Assembly: GCA_021780495.1 (NCBI GenBank)
Contig: JAJXYO010000062.1
Coordinates: 164,626 to 228,625 of the forward strand
DNA: 64,000 bases
Source of the DNA: Deltaproteobacteria bacterium
GTDB taxonomy: Bacteria > Desulfobacterota > Desulfuromonadia > Geobacterales > Pseudopelobacteraceae
Direction: 5' to 3'
Shown here: positions 42,772 to 51,987 of the stretch, piece after piece
Layout: every line of letters starts with the position of its first letter
Position numbering within the stretch: position 1 is the first letter of the stretch
The notes under the pieces: generated by a model
Seen by the model: only the letters and a program-made list of their open reading frames with translations
Told to the model about the DNA's origin: nothing
The model's database searches: none
Made by a program: the position numbers and the translations under genes

Positions 42772-43694
42772 CCGCTGCCGACAACAAAACAATAAAATGC
42801 TCGTCCCAAGCAAATTGGGGTCTTGAAATATAACTTTTCCTGCAACTGAGCCTTAATGACCTTGCTGACTGTGGTATAGTGTACGTCCAGATGCTCCGCA
42901 ATTTCTTTCAGGGTGTAGCCATATTTCATATGTGCTTCGAGGATTGTCGGGTTCCTATCGCTCTTGGTGAGCCGTTTGCCTGCAGGGAACAGAAGTTCCA
43001 ATGCTGGTCGTCCGGCAGTACGCTGAAGTCGAGGGATCTCGGCAAGTAGTTCCTTCCCTGCAAAAAAATCCCGCACCCGCTCGATAAACGTATCACTCCC
43101 GAGAATGACCTGGCCCTTTACCTTTTCCCACGGCGCTTCTTTTACCGTCATTCCGTCTTTCACGAATTGCCGATACTTGATCCGTGCCTCTGACGTGGTC
43201 TCGCTAAATTGGCTGAGAATCCAGTCCGTAGTCAGGTACGACTCCTCCTTCGCTGCGTCTCCGGTGGCGCGATAACTGCTCCAGCGCCATTTCCGGGAAG
43301 CGGATGCCATGCCCGCTCGTACCGGGTTCAGCACCACATAGCGGCAGAGTTCAAAGAGATGGCTTTCTTTTTCGACAATTACAGCTTTAAATCTACCTTG
43401 GAATACATGTCCGACCCTCGTGTGGCGACGATTGAAGGCCTGAGTGTAAACGCCGTTCAGGTGCCGCATGCCCATGGAAAGATTGCTGTCGGGCGTCTCA
43501 ATCAGGAGATGGTAGTGGTTGTCCATGAGGCAATAGGCATGACAAATCCAGTTGAAGCGATTAACTGCACTTTCAAGCAGCAACAGAAAGGTTTGCCGGT
43601 CAGTTGAATCGGCAAATATATCGGCTCTCGCATTGCCGCGGGAAGTCACGTGATATACTGCGCCAGGAAATTCTATGCGAAGAGGGCGTGCCAT
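42765..43694 (-). CDS. REP-associated tyrosine transposase (RAYT, Y1 HUH type)
   Basis: A 309-residue single-strand transposase. PLRIEFPGAVYHVTSRGNAR opens the Y1 domain, the HUH motif is NHYHLLIE near residue 59, and the catalytic Tyr candidate is in LCRYVVLNPVRAG near residue 113. The C-terminal TLKEIAEHLDVHYTTVSKVI is a helix-turn-helix. The final 20 residues are encoded by the flanking repeat. Both ends carry TTATATTTCAAGACC in opposite orientation, probable REP recognition ends. RAYTs mobilise or maintain REP palindromes. Confidence 0.9.
   Translation of the reverse strand: MARPLRIEFPGAVYHVTSRGNARADIFADSTDRQTFLLLLESAVNRFNWICHAYCLMDNHYHLLIETPDSNLSMGMRHLNGVYTQAFNRRHTRVGHVFQGRFKAVIVEKESHLFELCRYVVLNPVRAGMASASRKWRWSSYRATGDAAKEESYLTTDWILSQFSETTSEARIKYRQFVKDGMTVKEAPWEKVKGQVILGSDTFIERVRDFFAGKELLAEIPRLQRTAGRPALELLFPAGKRLTKSDRNPTILEAHMKYGYTLKEIAEHLDVHYTTVSKVIKAQLQEKLYFKTPICLGRAFYCFVVGSGL
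42817..42838. repeat. REP-like end, 3' side of the RAYT
   Basis: GGGGTCTTGAAATATAACTT is the reverse complement of the sequence on the other side of the transposase gene (43713-43740), lacking only the CAG of GGTCAGGTC. Confidence 0.7.
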
Positions 43695-43712
43695 GTGCGC
43701 ATGATAACACCA

Positions 43713-43758
43713 AAAAGTTATATTTCAAGACCTGACCCCAATCCAAGACCTGACCCCA
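43713..43758. repeat. REP-like end, 5' side of the RAYT, with tandem unit
   Basis: AAAAGTTATATTTCAAGACC continues TGACCCCAATCC, and the unit AAGACCTGACCCCAATCC is then repeated in tandem. The motif GACCTGACCC recurs in the palindromes at 51081-51129 and 51988-52059. Confidence 0.75.
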
Positions 43759-43897
43759 ATCCTGGTCCGGCGTTGCAGGAGTTGGGCGGGGTCAACGCGT
43801 GGGTTACCACCGTGGGGATCGTCATCATAATAATCATGACAATACATCTTTACCGGATTTTTTTCAGTGATGTCCGGTATGTTTTTGCACTTAGTCC

Positions 43898-44020
43898 CCC
43901 TCCTTCCATTAAGGAGGGGTTAGGGGTGGTTGTTTTTGATTCTTATCAATCTTAAGGATAAAAATAGAAGTCAAAAACTAAAACCTTACCACCCCCACCC
44001 TGCTCCCGCTCATCTCTCCA
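43898..44020. repeat. MITE-like C/G-rich repeat, copy A
   Basis: It opens GTCCCCCTCCTT-AAGGAGGGG, continues TTAGGGGTGGTTG and TTTGATTCTTATCAAT, and ends AAACCTTACCACCCCCACCC, so its ends are roughly inverted. The same element in reverse is at 51178-51312. Its right end overlaps the last codons and stop of the flippase gene. Other sequence in 43759-43897 shows nothing recognisable. Confidence 0.7.
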
Positions 44021-44969
44021 TGGCCACCACCACCAGCCCCAGGGCCAGCCAGAATGCCTCCCTGACACGCCGGATGATGCTGAACGCGGCCCCGATGGTC
44101 GCCCCCAGGCCGAATCCGAGCGACAAGAGCACATTTCCGCCATCCTGTACACCCAGGGAAACCGGGATCATGAAGCCGAGTGCGGTAAAGAGCATGGCCA
44201 GGCCGTCGAGACAGAGGGCCTGCTCCCACCTCAGCGGATGTCCTATCAGATAAAAGATCAGATAGACCTCCACCGATTGCAGCACCCACCCCAGGAAAAA
44301 GAGGATGAATGCAGCAAGAACACGGCCTGGATGAGCATGGTAGAAACCGGCCAGCAGCTCGTCGAGGGTATCCAGGTCCGCCTCCCGGCCCGCGAACAGG
44401 GCCGGACTCAGGCCGCATCTCTTCAGCATGCGGACCAGCAGGCTGCAGGGATTGCTGCGCTGCACCACAATGAAGGCCACGCCCAGCCCCCCGAGAACGC
44501 CCACTCCCAACAGGAGACCGCTCAGGCGGAGAATGCCGCCTGACAGCAGCAACGGGACCAGGGAGATGCTCACGGAGATATACAGGGCCAGGCTCAGGAC
44601 TAGCAGCCCCTTCTGTATGATCAGGGATGCGGCCGCCTCCTGCCAGGGAATGCCGAGGGCATGGAGCCGGAGCGCCTTGAAGGGTTCGCCTCCCAGCGAG
44701 GCGGTGGGGGTAAGTTGATTGAGCGATTCCCCGCCCAGGCGCAACAGGCAGAGACGCCACAGAGTGGGGGCGGGGTCTTTCCCGGTCAAAAGCAGCCTCC
44801 AGGCAAGCGCGCCCAGCAGTGTGCCAATCCCGTAGGGAACCAGAATCAGTGGGGCGTAATAGCCTACCTGGCGGATATAAGTGGCCGAATCCGACCAGCC
44901 GATCTTTTTCAGCATTGCAAAAAGGAAGCACAGGGCAACAAGCAGCAGGATCAGGTTGAGGCGACGCAT
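44010..44969 (-). CDS. Flippase-like membrane protein (LPG-synthase TM / UPF0104 family)
   Basis: A 319-residue integral membrane protein with about eight helices. GTLLGALAWRLLLTGKDP and GESLNQLTPTASLGGEPFKA are the signature of the lysylphosphatidylglycerol-synthase transmembrane family, proposed lipid-linked flippases. VSLGVQDGGNVLLSLGFGLG is the conserved late motif. It lies downstream of a sulfotransferase gene (121-base gap) and may move the sulfated lipid or glycan. The gene end lies in a repeat. Confidence 0.85.
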   Translation of the reverse strand: MRRLNLILLLVALCFLFAMLKKIGWSDSATYIRQVGYYAPLILVPYGIGTLLGALAWRLLLTGKDPAPTLWRLCLLRLGGESLNQLTPTASLGGEPFKALRLHALGIPWQEAAASLIIQKGLLVLSLALYISVSISLVPLLLSGGILRLSGLLLGVGVLGGLGVAFIVVQRSNPCSLLVRMLKRCGLSPALFAGREADLDTLDELLAGFYHAHPGRVLAAFILFFLGWVLQSVEVYLIFYLIGHPLRWEQALCLDGLAMLFTALGFMIPVSLGVQDGGNVLLSLGFGLGATIGAAFSIIRRVREAFWLALGLVVVAMER

Positions 44970-45090
44970 CGGGTATCAGGCGCTCCCTTTTTAGTAAGTT
45001 TGAAGTCGTTTTTCGTGCTTATTCGGGAAACAGGTCCGTTACACACGTATCTCTGTTTGTCAGGGCCAAGGGCAAGCTTCCCGAACCGGG

Positions 45091-46392
45091 TCAGGCTTCC
45101 GGCGCAACCCCGTAAAAATCCGTATAAAAGCTGAATCTGCGCCGTTCTGTATCCCGATCCAGTCCGAACTCCTCCAGGCTGTAGTCGTGCACGCCATTCC
45201 TGTCCTTCGGGTTATCCGCCACAAAGCGTTGCATGGCTGCCTCGGCGGCTTGTTCGAGTTCTCGGCCGAAATACTCGTATATCCCCCTGACAACCGCCAT
45301 AGGGTCCTTCACCAGAGCCGGATAGTGCACATCCAGGAAACGTCCCCCCATATCCTGATGCTCGGCGCGGAAACGCATGGCATAGCGGGCGCTCCCCTCC
45401 CAGCGTTGGTTCACCTGGTTGACGATCTCTTCCCGGTTCAGCCGGTTGCTGAAGGGGACCCGCAAGACCTCAGTCAGGCTGGCGCAGGAAGGAAGCACCT
45501 TGAGCGGGTCACGGTGGGTCACGACGATGCCCGCATCGGGGTAGACCGCCAGGAGCGCTTCCAGCGCCATCAGGTGGCTGGGCGCCTTCAGCACCCAGTG
45601 AGTCCCCGGGCATCGCCACTGCAGTTGCTGCAGGAAGCGGCGGTGAAATGCATAGGCCGGGCGCTTGTCCTGCAGGTCATGCCAGTCGCGGTAGGTCGGG
45701 ACATGGTACATGGTCTCGAACACGTAACTCAGGAAGGCGTGATCCGTGATGGCGATGCATTCCTGGGGGTAGCTGGCGTGGATCAGGTGGAATTTCTCGA
45801 GCTCCGGCATCAGGACGTCGAGCCACTTCAACTGCCGTTCAGTCCGGCCGATACGCGGATCGGAATCGTACGTATCCCGAACAGGCGGCGGGGAGGGCTG
45901 CATCACTTCCCAGACCCGGGGTGCGCGGCAGCGGGGGTCCTGCGCCAGGAGCGTATGCAGAAAGGTGGTGCCGCTGCGGGGAAGCCCGGTAATGAAAAGC
46001 GGGCGTTGAATCTTCTCGGCAAGGATCTCGGGGTGGCGTTTGCGGTCCGCTACCATGTGCAGCCTGTTGCTGAGCATGCGTGTGATCTCGGAGCGCACGC
46101 AGAACCGCCCCACCAGGTTCAGGTCCGCGTCTTTTTCACAGGAATCAAGCAGGATGCCGAGCGGTTCGCGAAAGGGGTCGTCACCGAAGTCGTCGAGGCC
46201 GGTCTGCCTGCGGCTCTGTTCCAGCAGGTCGGCCTCGGCCAGGCTGACAAAGGGTCGGCCGTTGTCTAGGGCCATCCGGTTGAAGGAGTTGATGCCGGAC
46301 AACATGGTCGCACCCAGGGCGCAGAGAGCCTTGTGCGCGGGGTTGGGAAGGATGTGGCGCGCCTGCTTATTACCTTGGGATCGTTGCATCAT
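45091..46392 (-). CDS. Sulfotransferase family protein
   Basis: A 433-residue PAPS-dependent sulfotransferase. The 5'-phosphosulfate loop is RPLFITGLPRSGTTFLHTLL near residues 131-150. The 3'-phosphate region is GIVVTHRDPLKVLPSCASL, and FLDVHYPALVKDP follows. It lacks a signal peptide and membrane helix, so it acts in the cytosol. PAPS would come from the cysD/cysNC genes just upstream. The acceptor is unknown; Stf0/Sulfotransfer_3-type enzymes modify lipids, glycans or small metabolites. Confidence 0.88.
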   Translation of the reverse strand: MMQRSQGNKQARHILPNPAHKALCALGATMLSGINSFNRMALDNGRPFVSLAEADLLEQSRRQTGLDDFGDDPFREPLGILLDSCEKDADLNLVGRFCVRSEITRMLSNRLHMVADRKRHPEILAEKIQRPLFITGLPRSGTTFLHTLLAQDPRCRAPRVWEVMQPSPPPVRDTYDSDPRIGRTERQLKWLDVLMPELEKFHLIHASYPQECIAITDHAFLSYVFETMYHVPTYRDWHDLQDKRPAYAFHRRFLQQLQWRCPGTHWVLKAPSHLMALEALLAVYPDAGIVVTHRDPLKVLPSCASLTEVLRVPFSNRLNREEIVNQVNQRWEGSARYAMRFRAEHQDMGGRFLDVHYPALVKDPMAVVRGIYEYFGRELEQAAEAAMQRFVADNPKDRNGVHDYSLEEFGLDRDTERRRFSFYTDFYGVAPEA

Positions 46393-46521
46393 CGGACTCC
46401 TCTTTTTGTGCTATCAGTTGTCTCTACTGGATCATGCCTTGAGTATACCAGATATCCGCCACCACCCTGTCCGCATCAGCGCATTATGCCGGAATGACGT
46501 GCCCGCACGTGTCGCCCTGCC

Positions 46522-48438
46522 TCACAACAGGTTGTGAGCGATCAGGTAACGGATGACCAGGTCGGCACTCTCCTCGCACGGCTGCGCCAGGGTATCGATC
46601 CGTATTTCCGGCTTTTCCGGGGCCTCGTAGGGTGAGTTAATGCCGGTAAAGTTCGGGATCTCTCCCCGGCGCGCCATCTGGTAGAGCTGCTTGGGATCAC
46701 GGCGTTCGCACTCCTCCAGGGGCGTGTCAACGTGAATCTCGATGAAACTCCCCGCGGGTATGAGGTCGCGCGCCAGGTCGCGTTCGCTGCGGAAGGGGGA
46801 TATGAAGGCGGTCAGAACGATCAGGCCGGCCTCGGTCATCAGCCGGGCCACCTCGCCGATACGGCGGATGTTCTCGATCCGCCCGGCCTCGGTAAAGCCC
46901 AGGTCCTTGTTGAGCCCCTGGCGGATGTTGTCGCCGTCCAGGAGCATGGTGTGGCGTCCCAGCTTGTGGAGTTTGCGCTCCAGGCAGTTGGCAATGGCGG
47001 ACTTGCCGGCGCCGGAGAGTCCGGTGAACCATAGCACGCACGGCCTCTGCCCCATAAGGTCGGCACGTTCCCGTGGTACCACCTCCGCGCATTGCAAGCG
47101 GACGGTGTCGGCGCGGCGCATGGCGTGCAGGATCATGCCACAGGCCACGGTTGCGTTGGAGAGGAGGTCGCTGAGGATGAAGCCGCCTGTCTCGCGGTTT
47201 TCATGGTACGGATCGAAGGGGATCGGGCGGGAGAGCAACAGCTCGGCCTCGCCGATATCGTTGAGCGAGAGCTGATCGGCCTCCAGCCGCTGATAGCCGC
47301 TCAAGTCGATCTTGCCGCGGAGACGGGTGATCTCGGCGGTCGCCGTGCCTGCCAGGTTTCTGAAGCGGTAGCGCCTCCCGGCAAACAGTGCCTGCTCGTC
47401 CATCCACACCAGACGCACCTTGAAGAGGTGCGCCACCTCCACCCGGTCACTGCCGGGGATGATCATGTCCCCCCTGACGATATCGTGTTCCCCTTCCAGT
47501 GACAGCAAGACCGACATGCCTGCCCGGGCTTCGGTCATCGGCAGCTCGCCGCACCAGATATTCTCGATCCTGGTACGCAGGCCGGACGGCAGGACCGTCA
47601 CCTCTTCGCCCTGGCTGATGCTTCCCGCTGTCACGGTGCCGGCATAGGCGCGAAAGATCCCCGTTCCCTGACGCATCCCCTCGTCCACCCCCTCTTGCCA
47701 GGCCCCGTCCGGACGAGCCACCTTGATGACATACTGTACCGGAAACCGCGGGGGGGCCTTTGCTCTTCCCGGCCAGAGGCTGATGTTGTTCAGCCAGTCC
47801 ATGACCGTCGTGCCGCTATACCAGGGCATGCCGGGCGACAGGCTCACCAGGTTGTCTCCCAAGAGGGCCGAGGCCGGGACAACGGTCAGATCCGCCGGCA
47901 ACAGTCCGAAACGCTCCATGTCCCGGGCCAGGGAGCCGCATTGCGCCTCCACCCCCCTGAAGACACGCTCCTCCCAGGCGACCAGGTCCATCTTGTTGAC
48001 TACGAACAGCAGGGAACGGATACCCATCAGGGCGCAGATCAGCGCATGCCGCCGGGTCTGGGGCACTACCCCCAGTTGCGCATCCACCAGGATCAGAGCG
48101 GCGTCGCAGCGGGAGGCGCCGGTGGCCATGTTTCTCGTATAGCGCTCATGGCCGGGAGTATCCGCCACGATGAAGTGCCGGCGGTGCGTGGAGAAGTAGC
48201 GATAGGCCACATCGATGGTAATCCCTTGTTCCCGTTCTGACGTCAGGCCGTCCAGCAGCAGCGAGTAATCCATGATGCCGCCGTTGTCGCCGTTTTGCGC
48301 GCTCTCCTGTTCCAGGGCGCGCAGGTGGTCGTCGTAAAGGTTTCCGGTAAGATGGAGCAGATGGCCGATCAGGGTGGATTTGCCGTCATCCACGCTCCCG
48401 CAGGCCAGAAAACGGAGTATGCCGTTGCCGTTCTTCAC
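46522..48438 (-). CDS. cysNC: Bifunctional sulfate adenylyltransferase GTPase / APS kinase (CysNC, NodQ-like)
   Basis: A 638-residue fusion. The N-terminal EF-Tu-like GTPase has [15 protein letters not shown] (13-27), [15 protein letters not shown] and VVNKMDL; it drives ATP sulfurylation with CysD. The C-terminal APS kinase starts near residue 455 with [20 protein letters not shown] and makes PAPS. The start is GTG 48438, overlapping the cysD stop by one base; the longer in-frame sequence lies inside cysD. Fused CysN-CysC enzymes are called NodQ in rhizobia, where they feed sulfotransferases. Confidence 0.95.
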   Translation of the reverse strand: MKNGNGILRFLACGSVDDGKSTLIGHLLHLTGNLYDDHLRALEQESAQNGDNGGIMDYSLLLDGLTSEREQGITIDVAYRYFSTHRRHFIVADTPGHERYTRNMATGASRCDAALILVDAQLGVVPQTRRHALICALMGIRSLLFVVNKMDLVAWEERVFRGVEAQCGSLARDMERFGLLPADLTVVPASALLGDNLVSLSPGMPWYSGTTVMDWLNNISLWPGRAKAPPRFPVQYVIKVARPDGAWQEGVDEGMRQGTGIFRAYAGTVTAGSISQGEEVTVLPSGLRTRIENIWCGELPMTEARAGMSVLLSLEGEHDIVRGDMIIPGSDRVEVAHLFKVRLVWMDEQALFAGRRYRFRNLAGTATAEITRLRGKIDLSGYQRLEADQLSLNDIGEAELLLSRPIPFDPYHENRETGGFILSDLLSNATVACGMILHAMRRADTVRLQCAEVVPRERADLMGQRPCVLWFTGLSGAGKSAIANCLERKLHKLGRHTMLLDGDNIRQGLNKDLGFTEAGRIENIRRIGEVARLMTEAGLIVLTAFISPFRSERDLARDLIPAGSFIEIHVDTPLEECERRDPKQLYQMARRGEIPNFTGINSPYEAPEKPEIRIDTLAQPCEESADLVIRYLIAHNLL

Positions 48439-49340
48439 TAGAAATAACCCTCCCGCTTCTTCTTCTCCATGCTGCCGGCCTGGTCGAAGTCGATCAGCCG
48501 GCCGGCCCGCTCCGAATTCCGCGTACGTTCCAGTTCGCGGATGATCCCCCCGATTGTGACGGCCCGCGACACCACGGCGGCGCTGAGGGGATAGCACCCC
48601 AGGGTCCTGAAGCGGACCATTTTCATGTGCGGCCGCTCGCCGGGGGCCAGTTTCATGCGCCCGTCATCCACCATGATCCACTGGCCCTCCCGTTCCACTA
48701 CCGGCCGTTCGGCCGCGAAATACAGACCCACGACCGGGATCTGTTCCCGGCCGATGTAGCGCCAGATGTCCAGTTCAGTCCAGTCGGACAGAGGAAATAC
48801 CCGGAAGCTCTCGCCACGGTTCCGGGCCAGGTTGGGGATGTTCCACAGCTCCGGGCGCTGAGCCCGCGGGTCCCAATGGTGCCGCGCATTCCGGAAGGAG
48901 AAGACCCGTTCCTTGGCGCGGCTCTTTTCCTCGTCCCGCCGCGCCCCGCCGAAGATCATGTCGAATCCGCCGGCATCCAGCGCCGTGCGCAGGGCATCGG
49001 TCTTCATGATCTCGGTGTAGGCCCGGCTGTCGTGGGTGAAGGGTGTCACCCCCCGCCTGACCCCTTCCTGGTTGGTATGGACGATCAACTCCATCCCCAG
49101 TCGTGCCGCCGTCTGGTCCCTGAAGGAGATCATCTCGCGGAACTTCCAGGTCGTGTCCACGTGGAGCAGCGGAAAAGGCGGCTTCATGGGGTAAAAGGCC
49201 TTGAGCGCCAAGTGCAGCATGACCGATGAATCCTTGCCGACAGAGTAGAGCATCACCGGCCGTTCCGCCTCGGCGACCGCCTCGCGGATGATCCTGATCG
49301 ACTCCTGCTCCAGGAGTTGTAACGGTTCTGTTCGCTTCAT
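48438..49340 (-). CDS. cysD: Sulfate adenylyltransferase small subunit
   Basis: A 300-residue ATP sulfurylase subunit of the PP-loop family. The ATP loop is [20 protein letters not shown] near residue 33, [13 protein letters not shown] follows, and [20 protein letters not shown] is the conserved middle. Residues near the C-terminus ([16 protein letters not shown]) match CysD ends. ATG 49340 lies 5 bases after GGAGG. With CysNC it activates sulfate to APS and then PAPS. Confidence 0.95.
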   Translation of the reverse strand: MKRTEPLQLLEQESIRIIREAVAEAERPVMLYSVGKDSSVMLHLALKAFYPMKPPFPLLHVDTTWKFREMISFRDQTAARLGMELIVHTNQEGVRRGVTPFTHDSRAYTEIMKTDALRTALDAGGFDMIFGGARRDEEKSRAKERVFSFRNARHHWDPRAQRPELWNIPNLARNRGESFRVFPLSDWTELDIWRYIGREQIPVVGLYFAAERPVVEREGQWIMVDDGRMKLAPGERPHMKMVRFRTLGCYPLSAAVVSRAVTIGGIIRELERTRNSERAGRLIDFDQAGSMEKKKREGYF

Positions 49341-49369
49341 CATGGCCTCCGCATCATTTCAGCAAAAAA

Positions 49370-50608
49370 TCAGAACGGGTATCCCAATCCCACGAATACC
49401 GACGGCCCGTCCTTGCCGAATCCCACATCCACCCGGCCGACGATGTTGGGGCGGATAACCGCCCTGAAGCCGAGACCGGGGTTGAATTCGAAGCTGGAGG
49501 GATCCGCCCGGTCCAGTGACCGTATGACCGAGCCGAAGTCGATGAAGGGCGCCATCTCCCAGTCAGCCAGTACGTTAAAGAGCTGCAGGCGGAACAGCCT
49601 GATGCGCTCCTCCAGGTTGAGCAGCAGGTAGCTGTTGTCGATGAAACGGTTGACCCCGTAGCCCCTCAGGGTCGTTTCTCCACCCAGGCTGGCCTTTTCG
49701 AGGAAAGGAATCCGGTCGCCCATCGTTACTCTGTAGGCCAGGCGCACGACCGAAATGTAGCGGGCATCCCGGAAAGGGAAGTACCCCTTGGCTTCCGCGT
49801 CAAAACCCCGGTAATCGGCGCTGCTGCCCAATGCCCGCGAATTGTTTTCCACGGATAACCTGACTTCATGCCCGGAGGTGGGCATGGTCGCTGAATCGAG
49901 GGAGCTGTAGACCAGCGATAGTTTCTGGGCATTGACGCGGAATCCGTCGATGCCGGGAACGGCCGTTGCAGAGAACTTGTCGCCGATGAAGGGGATCCTC
50001 ACCACCGCGCCGCGCATGATGTTGACCTTTTTGGCCCGGTCGCCTAACACCAGTTGGAACCGGTCGGTAATCCTGTATCCGAGAGAGATGTCGATGCCGA
50101 GTTCCTGGTCGGCGTAGTTGGTTTCGTCGTCCTTCCGGGCAGTGGACTGGAAACCGAAGAAACGGGCCGATCCATCGGTATAGGCAGCGGCGTAGAGGTT
50201 CAGTATCAGTTTGTCCGGCAGGAATTCCCTGTTCGTGTACCTGACCCGGTACTCTTCGTTGATCTTCTCGGACTTGGAGAGATTGATCTGCCAGCGCTGC
50301 TCCGGCGAGGGATAGAATGCGCCGTACAGGGCGGGAGTTACCCCGAAATTAGTATTGTAATTCACCTGACCCGATACGAGTGTGCTCACCTCGTCCTTGC
50401 TGTCGTGCAGCAGAAAGGCGCTCAACGCGCCGGTGGTAATGCCTTCGTTGGGGCTGGAGGCGATAATCGGCAGCGGCACGGTAACGACCCTCACCTGCTC
50501 GCCGAAGGTATCGTTCGTCAGCGGATAGGGCAGGTTCTTCCGCGCAACCGTGCTCGCACAGGCGCTCAGGAGCATTATCAATGTCAGGGTTGCTATCAGC
50601 CGGTTCAT
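49370..50608 (-). CDS. Omp85/BamA-like outer-membrane beta-barrel lipoprotein
   Basis: A 412-residue outer-membrane protein. The start at 50608 opens a lipoprotein signal with lipobox LSAC (residues 14-17). The rest is a surface-antigen (bacterial D15) barrel with alternating strands, ending in GLGFRAVIRPNIVGRVDVGF and the C-terminal VFVGLGYPF, where the final Phe is a barrel-assembly signal. No POTRA domains are present. It ends 29 bases before cysD and heads the sulfation operon, so it may export or anchor the sulfated product. Confidence 0.82.
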   Translation of the reverse strand: MNRLIATLTLIMLLSACASTVARKNLPYPLTNDTFGEQVRVVTVPLPIIASSPNEGITTGALSAFLLHDSKDEVSTLVSGQVNYNTNFGVTPALYGAFYPSPEQRWQINLSKSEKINEEYRVRYTNREFLPDKLILNLYAAAYTDGSARFFGFQSTARKDDETNYADQELGIDISLGYRITDRFQLVLGDRAKKVNIMRGAVVRIPFIGDKFSATAVPGIDGFRVNAQKLSLVYSSLDSATMPTSGHEVRLSVENNSRALGSSADYRGFDAEAKGYFPFRDARYISVVRLAYRVTMGDRIPFLEKASLGGETTLRGYGVNRFIDNSYLLLNLEERIRLFRLQLFNVLADWEMAPFIDFGSVIRSLDRADPSSFEFNPGLGFRAVIRPNIVGRVDVGFGKDGPSVFVGLGYPF

Positions 50609-51080
50609 AGTGGTTTCGTTGTTGTCATCTATGATGATAGATACTCTCTGTCCGTGGCAGGATCTCTCGCCGATCACGCCATGCTCCCATTACGGTTTTT
50701 CCTTTGTGGACGGTTCAGCCTAGTGGCTAGCTGTCAACAGTATGTACCATCCCGCCCGTATTGCAATGACATGTTGGGACTAATTTAATTAAACCAATGT
50801 ATATAATTGTTTGATTGAAGATTGGAAGGCGCTAATAGCTGCTGCTCGCACCCAATTACAGAGGGATTTCTTCGGAGAATTTGAGAGGGAAACTGCAGCA
50901 TGGAATGGATTTTAATCAATTCAGACAAGGGAACTGAGATAGTTGATGAAACAAAAACGTGATAAGTTTTCGCGGGGATAGCCGGTGTGCATGGCATATG
51001 CTACGTCATCGACTGCGTCGTGGGCTGATTTCTTCGGCCCGTGAACTTCACGGGGTCATGAACTTCACGGCAAACTTCAC
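50609..51080. other. Gap without a clear gene
   Basis: AT-rich promoter-like sequence up to about 50800. Short plus-strand frames (for example DWKALIAAARTQLQRDFFGE near 50815-50875) may be a decayed gene. Near 51043-51083 the 10-mer AACTTCACGG occurs three times. I see no supported gene. Confidence 0.35.
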
Positions 51081-51129
51081 GGGGTCAGGTCTTGAAAAGT
51101 CAGTTTCTTATGTTTCAAGACCTGACCCC
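51081..51129. repeat. REP palindrome, 17-bp perfect stem
   Basis: GGGGTCAGGTCTTGAAA (51081-51097) and TTTCAAGACCTGACCCC (51113-51129) are exact inverted repeats around a 15-base loop. The arms match the ends flanking the RAYT gene at 42.8-43.7 kb. Confidence 0.85.
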
Positions 51130-51177
51130 AAAGGTTTTTCCCGGTTAGATAATTGCAAGCCATGAGAAGTCTGTTTT

Positions 51178-51312
51178 TAGCCCCCCTCCTGTATTTAAGG
51201 AGGGGCTGGGGGTGGTCAGGTTTTGGCTTTTGACTTCGTTTTCAACCATACTATTGATGAGAATCAAAGGCAACCACCCCTAACCCCTCCTTGAAAGGAA
51301 GGAGGGGGACAA
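51178..51312. repeat. MITE-like C/G-rich repeat, copy B (reverse of copy A)
   Basis: It opens CCCCCCTCCTGTATTTAAGG, continues GGGGGTGGTCAGGTTTTGGC, and ends CAACCACCCCTAACCCCTCC and GAAGGAGGGGG. It matches copy A at 43898-44020 in the other orientation, with inverted ends and the shared interior ATTGATGAGAATCAAA. Confidence 0.7.
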
Positions 51313-51338
51313 GCGGCGACGCGGAATTTTGCGCCGAC

Positions 51339-51407
51339 GGACCTACCAGAGGGTCAGGTCTACAGAATTCAATTTCTGTGATCTGTAGACCCTTAGCGGT
51401 TCTTCTT
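51339..51407. repeat. Palindromic repeat, left of brnTA
   Basis: Starts GGACCTACCAGAGGGTCAGG, contains CTACAGAATTCAATTTCTGT and ends CTTAGCGGTTCTT. It matches the copy at 51988-52059 except for a 5-base deletion (TGACC) in the right arm. Its last 13 bases are repeated again at 51405-51417. Confidence 0.85.
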
Positions 51408-51476
51408 AGCGGTTCTTCCCTTTATGTTGTAACATTTAATATTGACGGAACGTTTTTTTGTTGTTACGTTAAGTTT

Positions 51477-51749
51477 ATGATCATTGAGTTCGATACTGTC
51501 AAAAGAGAAAAGACCCTGTTGGAACGTGGGCTTGACTTTGCTGATTCTGACAAGGTGTTTGCCGGTATTCACTTTGTTGCACGTGATGATCGTCTTGATT
51601 ATGGCGAGGAGCGTTTCTTCACCGTCGGCCTGTTGGATGGCCGAGTGGTTGTGATTGTCTGGACTCCGAGAAACGACGCCCGCCGAATAATTTCTATGAG
51701 GTACGCAAATGACCGCGAAATCAGCCGTTACAAAAAACACCTTGGTTGA
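51477..51749 (+). CDS. brnT: BrnT-family toxin
   Basis: A 90-residue RelE-fold ribonuclease toxin. DTVKREKTLLERGLDFADSD, then DYGEERFFTVGLLDGRVVVI and RNDARRIISMRYANDRE, are BrnT signatures including the basic active-site residues. ATG 51477 is taken as start. The upstream region has GTAAC and GTTAC inverted boxes around an AT-rich stretch (51429-51468) that could be the operator. The gene overlaps brnA by 41 bases. Confidence 0.92.
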   Translation: MIIEFDTVKREKTLLERGLDFADSDKVFAGIHFVARDDRLDYGEERFFTVGLLDGRVVVIVWTPRNDARRIISMRYANDREISRYKKHLG

Positions 51750-51981
51750 TCCGGATGATGCACCGGAATTGACCGATAATTGGTTTGAAGAAGCTGATCT
51801 TATGCAAGGTGCCAAGCTTATCCGCCGGGGTCGTCCGACTGGCCAGACTAAAGCTTCGCAAACCATCCGTTTTGATTTGGATGTTTTGGCAGCCTTCAAA
51901 GCCACGGGCAAAGGGTGGCAGACTCGCATGAACGAGGCACTACGGGAGTGGATGAAGGAACACCCGATGAAGCACGTCTGA
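51709..51981 (+). CDS. brnA: BrnA-family antitoxin
   Basis: A 90-residue antitoxin with N-terminal toxin-binding part (DPDDAPELTDNWFEEADL) and a C-terminal ribbon-helix-helix (TIRFDLDVLAAFKATGKGWQ, then TRMNEALREWMKEH). It should repress the brnTA promoter. The pair is enclosed by two copies of a palindromic repeat, unlike its neighbours. Confidence 0.92.
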   Translation: MTAKSAVTKNTLVDPDDAPELTDNWFEEADLMQGAKLIRRGRPTGQTKASQTIRFDLDVLAAFKATGKGWQTRMNEALREWMKEHPMKHV

Positions 51982-51987
51982 TTCATG

